A stretch of 34,673 nt of DNA. It comes from ZC4RG36 sp964652205. GTDB taxonomy: Bacteria; Chloroflexota; Anaerolineae; Aggregatilineales; Phototrophicaceae. The stretch is taken from contig CAZZAO010000052.1 of assembly GCA_964652205.1 (NCBI GenBank), positions 1 through 34,673 on the forward strand, read 5' to 3'. Shown here piece after piece: positions 14,410 to 22,422 of the stretch (its first letter is position 1; each line of letters starts with the position of its first letter). A program made the translations under genes and the position numbers. The notes beneath the pieces are model-generated. The model saw nothing but the letters and a program-made list of their open reading frames with translations, was not told the DNA's origin and searched no databases.

Positions 14410-15144
14410 ATGGATGAAACCCTGATCCAGATCGGCGCGAACATCTGGCTTTACCCTGCCGACGACGACCGCGCCAGCGCCCAGCCGAACATCGGCATCG
14501 TCGTTGCGCCGAGCGGGACGGTGCTGGTCGATGCGGGCAACAGCCCACGGGCAGCGCGGCGTATCCGTCAGGCGCTCGACCAGCTTCCAGCGCCGCCGGT
14601 GGTCTACATCATCTACACCCATCATCACTGGGAACACGTCCTCGGCGCGCAGACTTTTCAGGCTCCGGCAGCGGCTCACGCCCTGTGCGGCGATCTGCTG
14701 ACGGAAAGCGCCAAACATCCGTGGACGCCCGCCGTGCTGGACGAAGAAATCCGCCGCAACCCGGCGCTGGCCCCGGCCTACGAGCCGATGCTGCGCGCCG
14801 TCGACGACTGGCAGACGCTGCGCGTCATCCCGCCACGGCTGACCTTCACCCACGATCTGACGCTGCATGTGACCGAAACGGCGCTCCGTCTGGAACATGT
14901 CGGCGGGCAGCACGCCTCAGATTCGATCATCGTTCGCATTCCCGGCAGCGGCATCACCTTTATCGGCGACTGTCTTGAGCGTCCGCTGGCGAATCCAGCC
15001 TCGACCGCGCTCGACCGCGCTCTGATCGCCCATTTGCTGGCGGACGAAACGGCGCAGCTTTTCGTCGATGGTCACACACGCGCGCCGCATCCCCGCGCGG
15101 ACATCGCTGCCCTGCTCGATGGGGGCGAGATGACCATCGGATGA
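14410..15144 (+). CDS. MBL-fold metallohydrolase
   Basis: This 244-residue metallo-beta-lactamase-fold hydrolase has a metal site spelled out by THHHWEH (His71, His73, Glu75, His76), GGQHASD (His168), FIGDC (Asp187) and VDGHT (His222). The normal HxHxDH motif has Glu75 in place of Asp, an unusual substitution of a metal ligand that may change metal preference or activity. There is no signal peptide. The substrate cannot be told; relatives include lactonases, glyoxalase II-like and beta-lactamase-like enzymes. The ATG lies 20 bases downstream of the DUF3291 stop. A longer open frame upstream merely overlaps the DUF3291 gene in another phase. Confidence 0.9.
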   Translation: MDETLIQIGANIWLYPADDDRASAQPNIGIVVAPSGTVLVDAGNSPRAARRIRQALDQLPAPPVVYIIYTHHHWEHVLGAQTFQAPAAAHALCGDLLTESAKHPWTPAVLDEEIRRNPALAPAYEPMLRAVDDWQTLRVIPPRLTFTHDLTLHVTETALRLEHVGGQHASDSIIVRIPGSGITFIGDCLERPLANPASTALDRALIAHLLADETAQLFVDGHTRAPHPRADIAALLDGGEMTIG

Positions 15145-15243
15145 AGAAGGTCGCATCCGGCTTGAATCTGGGCGATAATAGTCAGACGCTCACAACTGAC
15201 AGCGATTCACTTCAGACGTTCAGCTAGTGGTGAGGATGCGACG

Positions 15244-16203
15244 GTGGCTGATCTCATCATCGAAACGAAAGACCTCGTCAAGCGTTACGGCAAGTTCACC
15301 GCCGTCAACGGGCTGTCACTCGCCGTCCCGGCAGGCTCGATTTACGGTTTCGTTGGGCCGAACGGCGCGGGCAAGACGACGACCATGCGGATGCTGACCA
15401 CACTCACCCGCCCGACGTCAGGCGAAGCCTCGGTCGCGGGATATTCCGTCACCGGCGAGCCGCGCGCCGTCCGCCGCGCCATCGGCTACATGCCGGATGA
15501 ATTCGGCGTCTATGACGACATGCGTGTGTGGGAATACCTCGACTTCTTCGCCGCCTGCTACGACATCCCCGAAAACGAGCGTAAGCGGCTGATCGAAGAC
15601 CTGCTGACGCTGGTTGATCTGGCGCACCGCCGCGACGACATGGTTGACAAGCTGAGTCGCGGCATGAAGCAGCGGCTCTCGCTGGCGCGGACGCTGGCGC
15701 ATGACCCGTCGGTGCTGATCCTCGACGAACCGGCGTCCGGCCTTGACCCGCGCGCGCGCATCGAAATCCGCGAGCTGCTGGTCGAGCTGGCGAAGATGGG
15801 CAAGACCATCTTCTTCTCGACTCATATTCTGGCCGACGTCGGCGAAATCTGTACGCACATCGGCATCGTCGAAGCGGGACAGATGATCGCGCAGGGCAGC
15901 ATGGAAGACATGCGCGCCCAGCTTCAGCCGCAGCGCGAGATCATCGTCACGGTCAAGGACTCGGAAGCGGCAGGCACGGTCATCAGCACGGTCGCCGGAA
16001 CCGAGGGCGTCGTCAACGTCACCGAGCTGGAGCCGAAAGGCGGGCGCTCGCGCGTGCGCATCGACTATGCTGGCGACGACGACGGCGTTGCCGCCCTGAG
16101 TCAGAAGCTCAACACAGCAGGCATCGCCGTACTCGGCTTCAGCGAGGAAACCAGAGACCTCGAAGCGATGTTCATGCGCGTCACTAAAGGCATCGTTAGC
16201 TAA
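15244..16203 (+). CDS. ABC-2 type transporter ATPase
   Basis: This 319-residue cytoplasmic ATPase is of the DrrA/CcmA/NatA type. It has Walker A GPNGAGKTT (38-46), signature LSRGMKQR (137-144), Walker B VLILDEPASGLD (157-168) and an H-loop in FFSTHILADV. A C-terminal domain of about 90 residues after position 230, usual in this group, follows. The start is a GTG at 15244 with GTGAGG upstream. It pairs with the ABC-2 permease gene 66 bases downstream, a spacer filled by an interspersed repeat. In related genomes such ABC-2 pairs often precede MoxR/DUF58/VWA genes, as here. The transported substrate is not evident. Confidence 0.93.
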   Translation: MADLIIETKDLVKRYGKFTAVNGLSLAVPAGSIYGFVGPNGAGKTTTMRMLTTLTRPTSGEASVAGYSVTGEPRAVRRAIGYMPDEFGVYDDMRVWEYLDFFAACYDIPENERKRLIEDLLTLVDLAHRRDDMVDKLSRGMKQRLSLARTLAHDPSVLILDEPASGLDPRARIEIRELLVELAKMGKTIFFSTHILADVGEICTHIGIVEAGQMIAQGSMEDMRAQLQPQREIIVTVKDSEAAGTVISTVAGTEGVVNVTELEPKGGRSRVRIDYAGDDDGVAALSQKLNTAGIAVLGFSEETRDLEAMFMRVTKGIVS

Positions 16204-16209
16204 AAGCGA

Positions 16210-16246
16210 CCTCACCCCAACCCCTCTCCTGGCGGGAGGGGAGAAG
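16210..16246 (+). repeat. CCTCACCCCAACCCC element between ABC genes
   Basis: This is the same short element as at 8778 (CCTCACCCCAACCCCTCTCC followed by a GGGAGGGGAGAAGC arm). It occupies most of the 66-base spacer between ATPase and permease genes. Confidence 0.7.
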
Positions 16247-16269
16247 CGCGCGGTAAGAGTATTTCCGCC

Positions 16270-17613
16270 ATGACCGAAGCAAGCCCAACCTTGATGCTCG
16301 CCCCGGAAGAAGCCCTGAGTCCGCGCGAAGTCCGGCTCGAACGAGCGGCGCTGGCGCTGCGCGTAGGCGTCTACCTCAATCTGATCGCGGTCGCGCTGGC
16401 GGTGCTGCTGGTCGTCGGCGGAGCCTTCGGCCTGCTGCCGAATCTGCTGGCCGCGCTGCATCGCGCCCTGCTCGGCGGCTATCGCGGCGCAGACGATACC
16501 GCCCTCGCTATCGTCGTGCTGCTGGGGCTGGTGGACGTCAGCCTGCTGCTGGTCAGCATGGTCGGCGTGCTGGCCCGCGAGCTATGGGCGCTCCCGGCAG
16601 TCTTTCTGTTAGCGGCGGCCAATGTCGCGGCGGTCGCGCTGGTCGGCTACACGCCGGGATTTATCACTGTGATCGCAGCGCTGGTGAGCGTCGCCATCGC
16701 CGCCCGCGACCTGCGCGCCTTCCGCATCAATCCGGTCATGCTGAAAGAACTGCGCGGGCGAATGCGCGGGATGCGCGCCTTCGTCGTCATGACGGTCTAC
16801 CTCGGCCTGATGAGCGGTTTCGCCACGCTGATTTATTTCCTCTATATCTCGGCGACTCGCGCCAGCACGTCGGCGGCAGCGGGCGAAATTGGCCGCGTGC
16901 TGTTCATGGCAATCGTCGGGCTGGAACTGCTGCTGATTATCTTCATCGCTCCGGCCTTCACGGCGGGCGCGATCACCGGCGAGCGCGAGCGGCAAACCTA
17001 TGACCTGCTCAAGACGACACTGCTGGCGGGGCCGTCATTCGTCATCGGCAAGCTCGAGTCGGCGCTCGGCTACATTCTGCTGCTGCTGCTGGCCGCGATC
17101 CCGCTCCAGAGTATCGCCTTCCTGTTTGGCGGCGTCAGCGAGTTAGAGCTGGTGCTGTCGTTCGTCATCCTGACCGTCGCGGCCATTGCGCTCGGCACGG
17201 TCGGAATCTACTTCTCAGCCATCATGCAGCGGACGCTCTCGGCCAGCGTGCGCGCCTATACCGTGACGCTGGTCGTCACCTTCGGCATCCCGCTGGTGCT
17301 CGGCGTGCTGCTCGGCATCCTCAACGGCGCGCTCTACGGCTACGGCAATAACGCCGGAAATTCTCCAGCGCTCGAAGCGGCGCTCAGCTATCTTCAGCTT
17401 TTCCTGACCAGCATGAACCCGGTCGCCACGGCGGTGATGACGCAGAATCTGCTGACCACCCGGCAGGTACTCGGCTTCTGGACGCAAACGCTGAGCGACG
17501 GCAGCACGATCCCGATGCTGTCGCCGTGGATCAGCTTCACCATCCTCTATCTCGCCGCGTCGGCGGTACTGGTCGTGCTGACGATCCGACACACTCGCAG
17601 CGTCGAGGTGTAG
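16270..17613 (+). CDS. ABC-2 type transporter permease
   Basis: This 447-residue multispanning protein has two helices in the N-terminal quarter (about 27-55 and 75-100), a third pair near 105-135, then a conserved cytoplasmic stretch PVMLKELRGRMRGMRAFVVM that marks the start of the ABC-2 membrane domain. That domain continues with TVYLGLMSGFATLIYFLYIS, AGAITGERERQTYDLLKTTL and several further helices. The ITGERE..YDLL..T motif is typical of GldF/NosY-like permeases. It forms the membrane partner of the preceding ATPase. The ribosome site is weak (GGTAAGAG), which suggests that translation may depend on the upstream gene. Confidence 0.88.
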   Translation: MTEASPTLMLAPEEALSPREVRLERAALALRVGVYLNLIAVALAVLLVVGGAFGLLPNLLAALHRALLGGYRGADDTALAIVVLLGLVDVSLLLVSMVGVLARELWALPAVFLLAAANVAAVALVGYTPGFITVIAALVSVAIAARDLRAFRINPVMLKELRGRMRGMRAFVVMTVYLGLMSGFATLIYFLYISATRASTSAAAGEIGRVLFMAIVGLELLLIIFIAPAFTAGAITGERERQTYDLLKTTLLAGPSFVIGKLESALGYILLLLLAAIPLQSIAFLFGGVSELELVLSFVILTVAAIALGTVGIYFSAIMQRTLSASVRAYTVTLVVTFGIPLVLGVLLGILNGALYGYGNNAGNSPALEAALSYLQLFLTSMNPVATAVMTQNLLTTRQVLGFWTQTLSDGSTIPMLSPWISFTILYLAASAVLVVLTIRHTRSVEV

Positions 17614-17731
17614 CCGTCGAGCCTCATTCATCACGCGCTCAGGCAGCAACTGCCTCAGTTAGCTATGATCGTGCTGATCGGAACCTTCTCGTCCGCCAGA
17701 GCGTCCTTTCCGATAGCGCCGGAACCTCGTT

Positions 17732-17762
17732 TTGATCTTCTGACGACCTCGCGTTGTATAGT
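17732..17762 (+). promoter_or_regulatory. Weak promoter before the Gln-rich protein gene
   Basis: TTGATC (17732-17737) and TATAGT (17757-17762) are 19 bases apart, longer than ideal. The 228-base region 17614-17841 holds no gene. It also contains a small hairpin AGGCAG-CAA-CTGCCT (17641-17655) after the permease stop. Confidence 0.3.
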
Positions 17763-17841
17763 AGCCATAGGAAGCGGTTCCGCCGCGCACTCGTTTTCCA
17801 ATGCCGCGCCCTGACGCGGCCAGACCGATGGGCCTGAATTG

Positions 17842-19849
17842 ATGGCGACACAAACGCTTTTTCACGAACAACACGCCGCCCTGCGCCGCACGGTGCGCGG
17901 CTGGGATCGCCGCCTGCGCGCGCAGCAAACCCTGCTCTGGCTGCCACGGAGCCTGATCCCCGGCCTCGTTACTGGCTTGGCCGTCGGCCTCGTCTCGCGC
18001 CTGCGTCCCTGGCTGCTGCCGCAGCAAATCGCCATGATCGGCGGCGTCGGCCTCGTTGCCGGATTGATTGTCATGCTGGCGCTGGTCTGGTCATGGCGGC
18101 GACCGACGCTCGACGCGGCGCGGCGCTTCGACGTGCTGTTTCGGCTCAATGAGCGTGTCTCGACGGCGCTCGAACTGATCGACGGGCGGATTCAGGGCGA
18201 CGACGCGCTGACCGCGATGCAGGTTGAAGATGCCTGGGATCGCGCGAAAACCGTGCGCGCCGGAGACAGCCTGCCGCTGGTCTTTCGCTGGCGCGAATGG
18301 GCTGTCGCGCTGCTGCTGGCCGCGCTGCTGGTCGCGCTGATCGTCATCCCTAACCCACAAACAGCCTCGGTGCTGGCAGGTGACACGCAGCAAGCCGCCA
18401 TTCAGGACGCCGCCGACAAAGTCCGTGACATCACGCAAAAGGTTGCGTCTGACCCGGCACTTGAGGACAACGACCGACAGAGCCTGCTCCAGGCGCTCGA
18501 TACCAGCCTCAAGACGTTGCAGCAGCCGAACATCACGCCAGAAGAAGCCTTCGCCTCAATGTCCGACGTGCAGGCGAGCTTACAGCAGCGCGCCGAACAA
18601 CTTAACGCGCAGGCCCAGCGCAGCGGCGCGGCCTCACAGGCGGCGTCGGACGCGCTGAAGAAGCTGCTCGATCAGTTGAATCAGCAGCGTCAGCAGCAGG
18701 AACAGCAAAGCCAGTCGCTGATGGATATGCTCAAGAGTATGCAGTCGGCGCTGCCGGGCATGAACCAGCCGCAGCAGCAGCAGGCGGCGCAGGCGATGCA
18801 GCAGGCTGCCAACGCGCTCAACCAGACCAACCCGCAGGCGGCGCAGCAGCTTCAGCAGGCAGCGCAGGCGGCGCAAAACGGCCAGACGAGCGCGGCGCAA
18901 ACCGCGCTTCAGCAAGCGCAGCAGAGCGCGCAGCAAGGCCAGCAGGCGCAGCAAAACGCGCAGGCTGCCGCTCAGAATATGCAGCAGAACGCGCAGCAGG
19001 CGCAGCAGTCGGCCAATCAGGTGGCGCAGCAGTCCGGTCAGCAGCAAGGGCCACCGGCGCAGCAAGCGCAGGGACAACAGAGTCAGCAGGGCCAGCAACA
19101 GAGTCAGCAGGGCCAACCGCAGTCGCAGACGCAGCAGCAGCAAGGCCAACAGAGTCAGCAGGGCCAGTCGGCACAGCAGGGCCAGGCCGCGCAGCAGAGC
19201 CAGCAGGCACAGCAAGGACAGGCCGCGCAGCAGGGGCAACAGAGTCAGCAGGGCCAGCAGGGCCAGCAGTCACCGAGCAGCCCGTCCGGCCAGCAGGATC
19301 AACAGGGACAGTCGCCGGGCAGCCCGTCCGCCCGGCAAGGGCCGCAGGGACAGCAAGGCAGCCAGGGGCAGAGCGCTCAGGGGCAGTCAAGCGCGTCCAG
19401 CGGCCAACAGCCGAGCCAGCAGGGGCAGTCGTCGAGCAGTCAGGCGTCCGGCACGGGCGCAGGCGCAGGCGACGGTGTCGGCGATGCAGGCAGCGACAGC
19501 GGCGGCGGCAGCACCCAGCCGCAGCAGGGTCAGGTTGGGACGAACAATAACCCCGACGGAACCGGACAGGGGCAGTACGCGCCGGTCTATTCGCCTCGTC
19601 GGCTCGGCGGCGATCCCGGCAGTGACCAGATGGTGCTGGAGCCGGATGGCAGCGGCGCGCCAGTCGTTCAGGGCGACTTCGCTCAGAATCCGAACGGCAG
19701 CAGCAGCGTGCCGTACAATCAGGTCTACGGCAGCTACGCTGACAGCGCCAACCACGCGCTCGACAGCGGCTATATCCCGCTCGNNNNNNNNNNTCGATCC
19801 GTCGTCGAATGCGTCGAGCAGTCAGTCATCGGAGCAGTCGTCACCGTGA
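17842..19849 (+). CDS. Membrane-anchored glutamine-rich protein (DUF4175-like), interrupted by a scaffold gap
   Basis: The N-terminal region has membrane segments at about residues 31-52, 62-83 and 152-171, separated by a helical cytoplasmic-looking stretch (LDAARRFDVLFRLNERVSTA). A helical domain follows (about 190-270), then a very long Gln/Ala/Gly/Ser-rich region (about 280-540) with QQGQ and SQQGQ units, and a more ordered tail with GQYAPVYSPRRLGGDPGSDQ and NHALDSGYIPL. The ten Ns at 19784-19793 follow. After the gap, the frame ending SSNASSSQSSEQSSP with a stop at 19849 is the natural continuation; the original frame gives only unprotein-like sequence. The region resembles DUF4175-type proteins next to MoxR genes. 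The ATG at 17842 follows a TTG; the ribosome site is weak. It may be a structural or scaffold component of the downstream MoxR/VWA machine. Confidence 0.78.
18760..19450 (+). repeat. Low-complexity CAG-rich coding repeat
   Basis: Imperfect tandem CAGCAGGGCCAG and CAACAGAGTCAG units encode the QQGQ/SQQGQ array of the protein at 17842-19849. Both CAG and CAA codons occur, and units differ. This suggests repeated expansion with drift rather than a recent exact duplication. Confidence 0.85.
19784..19793. other. Scaffold gap (10 N) inside the Gln-rich protein gene
   Basis: Ten undetermined bases lie between GYIPL and DPSSNASS. The reading frames on the two sides differ, so the true length is not ten bases. 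Confidence 0.95.
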
Positions 19850-19957
19850 GGAGTCAGCAACCCGTTTGTCGGGGCATGATCCATCATGTCCACCAAAGTG
19901 CAATTTCTATCCTTTACTCATCGCTCAGCACTCGTTACTTCTCTCCTGTGAGGTGAT

Positions 19958-20956
19958 ATGACCGACGCGCCCAGTCAGAACATGAGTCTCGAAGCCTTCA
20001 GCCAGACCGCCCGCGCCATCGAGGCCGAGGTCAAGCAGGTGATCGTCGGGCAGGACGAAGTCGTTCGCAGCGTCCTGATCTGCATCCTCGCCAGCCGCCA
20101 CGCGCTGCTCGAAGGCGTGCCGGGTCTCGGCAAGACGATGCTCATCCGCACAACGGCCGACGCGCTCGACCTGAAATTCTCGCGCATCCAGTTCACGCCG
20201 GACATGCAGCCCGCCGACATCACCGGCACCGACATCCTCGAAGAAGGCGACGACGGACGGCGGACGCGCCATTTTCAGGCCGGGCCGGTGTTCGCCAATC
20301 TGGTGCTGGCCGACGAGATCAACCGCGCAACGCCGAAAACCCAGTCGGCGCTGCTCGAAGCGATGGCCGAAAAGACCGTAACCGTCGCCAACAAAACCTA
20401 CGCGCTTGAATCGCCGTTCTTCGTGCTGGCGACGCAGAATCCGCTGGAGATGGAAGGAACGTACCCGCTGCCGGAAGCGCAGCTCGACCGCTTCATGTTC
20501 AAGGTCAGCGTCGAGTATCCGACCGTCGAGGAACTGATCGGCATTCTCGACCGCACAACCGGCTCGGCCACGCCCGGCGCGCGCAAAGTCGCCGATGGCC
20601 GTCAGGTCATCAGCATGGGCGCGCTGGCGCTCAACACGCCGATTGCCAGCCACGTCACCGAGTACGTCGCGCGTCTGGTCGTCTCGACCCATCCTGAAAG
20701 TCCGTCGGCGTCTGAAAGCGTGCGCCAGTTCGTCCGCTACGGAGCCAGCCCGCGCGGCGCGCAGTCGCTGATTCTCGGCGGCAAGATCAACGCGCTGCTC
20801 GAAGGCCGCTTCAACGTCTCGTTCGAGGATATTCGCGCCGTCGCCGCTCCGGCACTGCGTCACCGTCTGCTGCTGAACTTCGAGGGGCTGGCGGAAGGCA
20901 TCAGCCCGGATACGATCATCGACGACGCGCTCAAGCACATGGCAATGCCCGTCTGA
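19958..20956 (+). CDS. MoxR-family AAA+ ATPase
   Basis: This 332-residue AAA+ ATPase is of the MoxR type, chaperone-like enzymes that work with VWA-domain partners. It has Walker A GVPGLGKT (53-60), Walker B LVLADEINRA (115-124), sensor-1 ATQNP (158-162), LPEAQLDRF (171-179, a MoxR signature) and a lid domain ending with GLAEGISPDTIIDDALKH. The start ATG has the strong site GAGGTGAT. The stop overlaps the next ATG (TGATG), so the DUF58 protein is made by coupled translation. All active-site residues that I can check are present. Confidence 0.96.
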   Translation: MTDAPSQNMSLEAFSQTARAIEAEVKQVIVGQDEVVRSVLICILASRHALLEGVPGLGKTMLIRTTADALDLKFSRIQFTPDMQPADITGTDILEEGDDGRRTRHFQAGPVFANLVLADEINRATPKTQSALLEAMAEKTVTVANKTYALESPFFVLATQNPLEMEGTYPLPEAQLDRFMFKVSVEYPTVEELIGILDRTTGSATPGARKVADGRQVISMGALALNTPIASHVTEYVARLVVSTHPESPSASESVRQFVRYGASPRGAQSLILGGKINALLEGRFNVSFEDIRAVAAPALRHRLLLNFEGLAEGISPDTIIDDALKHMAMPV

Positions 20957-21858
20957 TGGCTGAGACGACGCTTCTCTTTGACGAAACGACGCGGCGTAAG
21001 CTGGAACAACTGATGCTGACGGCTTCGCGCGTCCGCGCTGGCGCGATTCAGGGCGAGCGGCGCTCGAAGAAGCGTGGCACCAGCATCGAGTTTGCCGATT
21101 ACCGCAACTATGTCCCCGGCGACGACCTGCGCCGGCTCGACTGGAACATCTACGCGCGGCTCGAACGTCCGCTGACCAAGCTGTTCGAGGACGAGGAAGA
21201 CCTGGCCGTTCACCTGATCCTCGACTCGTCGGCCAGCATGAACTGGCCGACTGACGGCGACGCCGCGCTGAACAAGTTCGATTACGGTCGCCGTCTGATC
21301 GCTGGACTCGGCTTCGTCTCGCTGACGGCCCACGACCGATTGCTCGTGACCGCCGCCGATCAGAGCGAGATGCAGCACTTTGGCCCGGCGCGCGGACGCG
21401 GCTACAGCGTTCGCCTGCTCAATTTCGTCAGCGGCCTCAGGGCCAGCGGCGCGACCGACCTGAACGCCGCGCTCCGGGAATATACGCTGCGCTCTGGACG
21501 CCCCGGCCTGTGCATCGTCGTCAGCGACCTGTTCTCGCCATCTGGCTACACCGAAGGGCTGAACGCGCTGCTCGGCAAGGGCCACGAGGTCGCGCTCGTC
21601 CATCTGCTCGCGCCGGACGAAGTCGAACCGCCGCTGGGGGGCGACCTGCGCCTGATCGACGTCGAAACCGGACAGCCGCAGGAAGTCACGGTCGATGCCG
21701 GGATGCGCGCGCTCTACATCCGGCGGCTGGCGGCGTGGCGCGACGACATCCGCGCCGACTGCATCCGGCGCGGCGTCCATTATCTGCCGGTCGAGACGAG
21801 CGCGCCGTGGGAAAAACTGATCCTCTATGACCTCCGCCGAATCGGTGTGGTGCGCTAA
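20956..21858 (+). CDS. DUF58 domain protein with VWA-like fold
   Basis: This is the 300-residue standard partner of MoxR. The DUF58 core is GTSIEFADYRNYVPGDDLRR LDWNIYARLE, and it is followed by a VWA-like segment whose metal site DSSAS (Asp90, Ser92, Ser94) is intact. No membrane helix is seen, so it is cytoplasmic. It starts with the ATG that overlaps the MoxR stop and ends in TAATG overlapping the next gene. It probably links the ATPase to the membrane VWA proteins encoded downstream. Confidence 0.94.
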   Translation: MAETTLLFDETTRRKLEQLMLTASRVRAGAIQGERRSKKRGTSIEFADYRNYVPGDDLRRLDWNIYARLERPLTKLFEDEEDLAVHLILDSSASMNWPTDGDAALNKFDYGRRLIAGLGFVSLTAHDRLLVTAADQSEMQHFGPARGRGYSVRLLNFVSGLRASGATDLNAALREYTLRSGRPGLCIVVSDLFSPSGYTEGLNALLGKGHEVALVHLLAPDEVEPPLGGDLRLIDVETGQPQEVTVDAGMRALYIRRLAAWRDDIRADCIRRGVHYLPVETSAPWEKLILYDLRRIGVVR

Positions 21859-22247
21859 TGGCGAATATGACTCCGCAGGAATTGAGCCGATTGGTCAGCG
21901 CGGTCGCCGCCGAGGTGCAGCAGCAGTTAGGCGGGCCGGGGCTGGAAGCGCAGGCCTACCTGAGCGCGCTGACTTCGACCCTTCACCAGCGCGGCCTGAA
22001 GGTCGAGCGGCGCGAGATTCCGCCCGGCACGTATGCCGACGTCAAGATTAAGTGGAAAACAGTGGTCGAGATGGTCGTCAACGACGCGCTGGTCGTCGAG
22101 GTCAAGGCCGAGCCGAAATGGCGCGACTCGTTCGAGGCCGAGGCGCTGTCGAAACTGCGCCTGACCGGCCTGAAACTGGCGCTGGTCATCAACTTCGACA
22201 GCGTGCCGCTGCGCGACGGTATTCGCCGCGTGGTCAACCGGTTGTGA
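21858..22247 (+). CDS. GxxExxY-family protein (PD-(D/E)XK-like fold)
   Basis: This 129-residue protein matches the GxxExxY family over its whole length: GPGLEAQAYLSAL (26-38) is the family signature, GLKVERREIP follows, then VVEMVVNDALVVEVKAEPKW, LSKLRLTGLKLALVINFDSV and GIRRVVNRL. The family is related to the PD-(D/E)XK nuclease superfamily. The E-x-K pair (Glu81, Lys83) is kept, while the preceding acidic position is Glu71 instead of the usual Asp. Cellular function of the family is not established. Its ATG overlaps the DUF58 stop, so it is co-translated with the MoxR module. A repeat element lies between it and the next gene. Confidence 0.85.
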   Translation: MANMTPQELSRLVSAVAAEVQQQLGGPGLEAQAYLSALTSTLHQRGLKVERREIPPGTYADVKIKWKTVVEMVVNDALVVEVKAEPKWRDSFEAEALSKLRLTGLKLALVINFDSVPLRDGIRRVVNRL

Positions 22248-22279
22248 GGGAGGAAGCACCCTCTATGCGCGCAAGCCGA

Positions 22280-22418
22280 CCTCACCCCCAACCCCTCTCC
22301 GTAAACAGAGAGGGGAGCAAAGTGATATCATATTCCCCTTCTCTGCTCGCGGCGGAGCGCGTCGAAGCGTTTGCATTCGACGGAAGCCGGAAGCCGCGCA
22401 GGGGGCCGAGGAGTGAGG
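22280..22418 (+). repeat. Interspersed element, long copy, next to a ribosome site
   Basis: The element starts CCTCACCCCCAACCCCTCTC and ends GGGGGCCGAGGAGTGAGG. The ends are imperfect inverted repeats, as in the copy at 27620-27774. The interior differs from that copy (GTTTGCATTCGACGGAAGCC). The right end supplies GAGGAGTGAGG, 5-8 bases before the ATG at 22423. Confidence 0.7.
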
Positions 22419-22422
22419 TCGC

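Noticed and set aside
13897..15144. One long plus-strand gene covering both the DUF3291 and MBL regions
   Set aside because: The first 170 codons are out of frame with the DUF3291 protein and not protein-like. The MBL gene starts at the ATG at 14410.
18634..19390. Minus-strand frames rich in Leu/Arg and Ala/Pro
   Set aside because: They are antisense to the CAG-rich coding repeat; the composition follows directly from CTG and GCC repeats.
18760..19450. Possible CRISPR or tandem-repeat array
   Set aside because: Units are irregular, have no spacers and stay in frame with a glutamine-rich protein.
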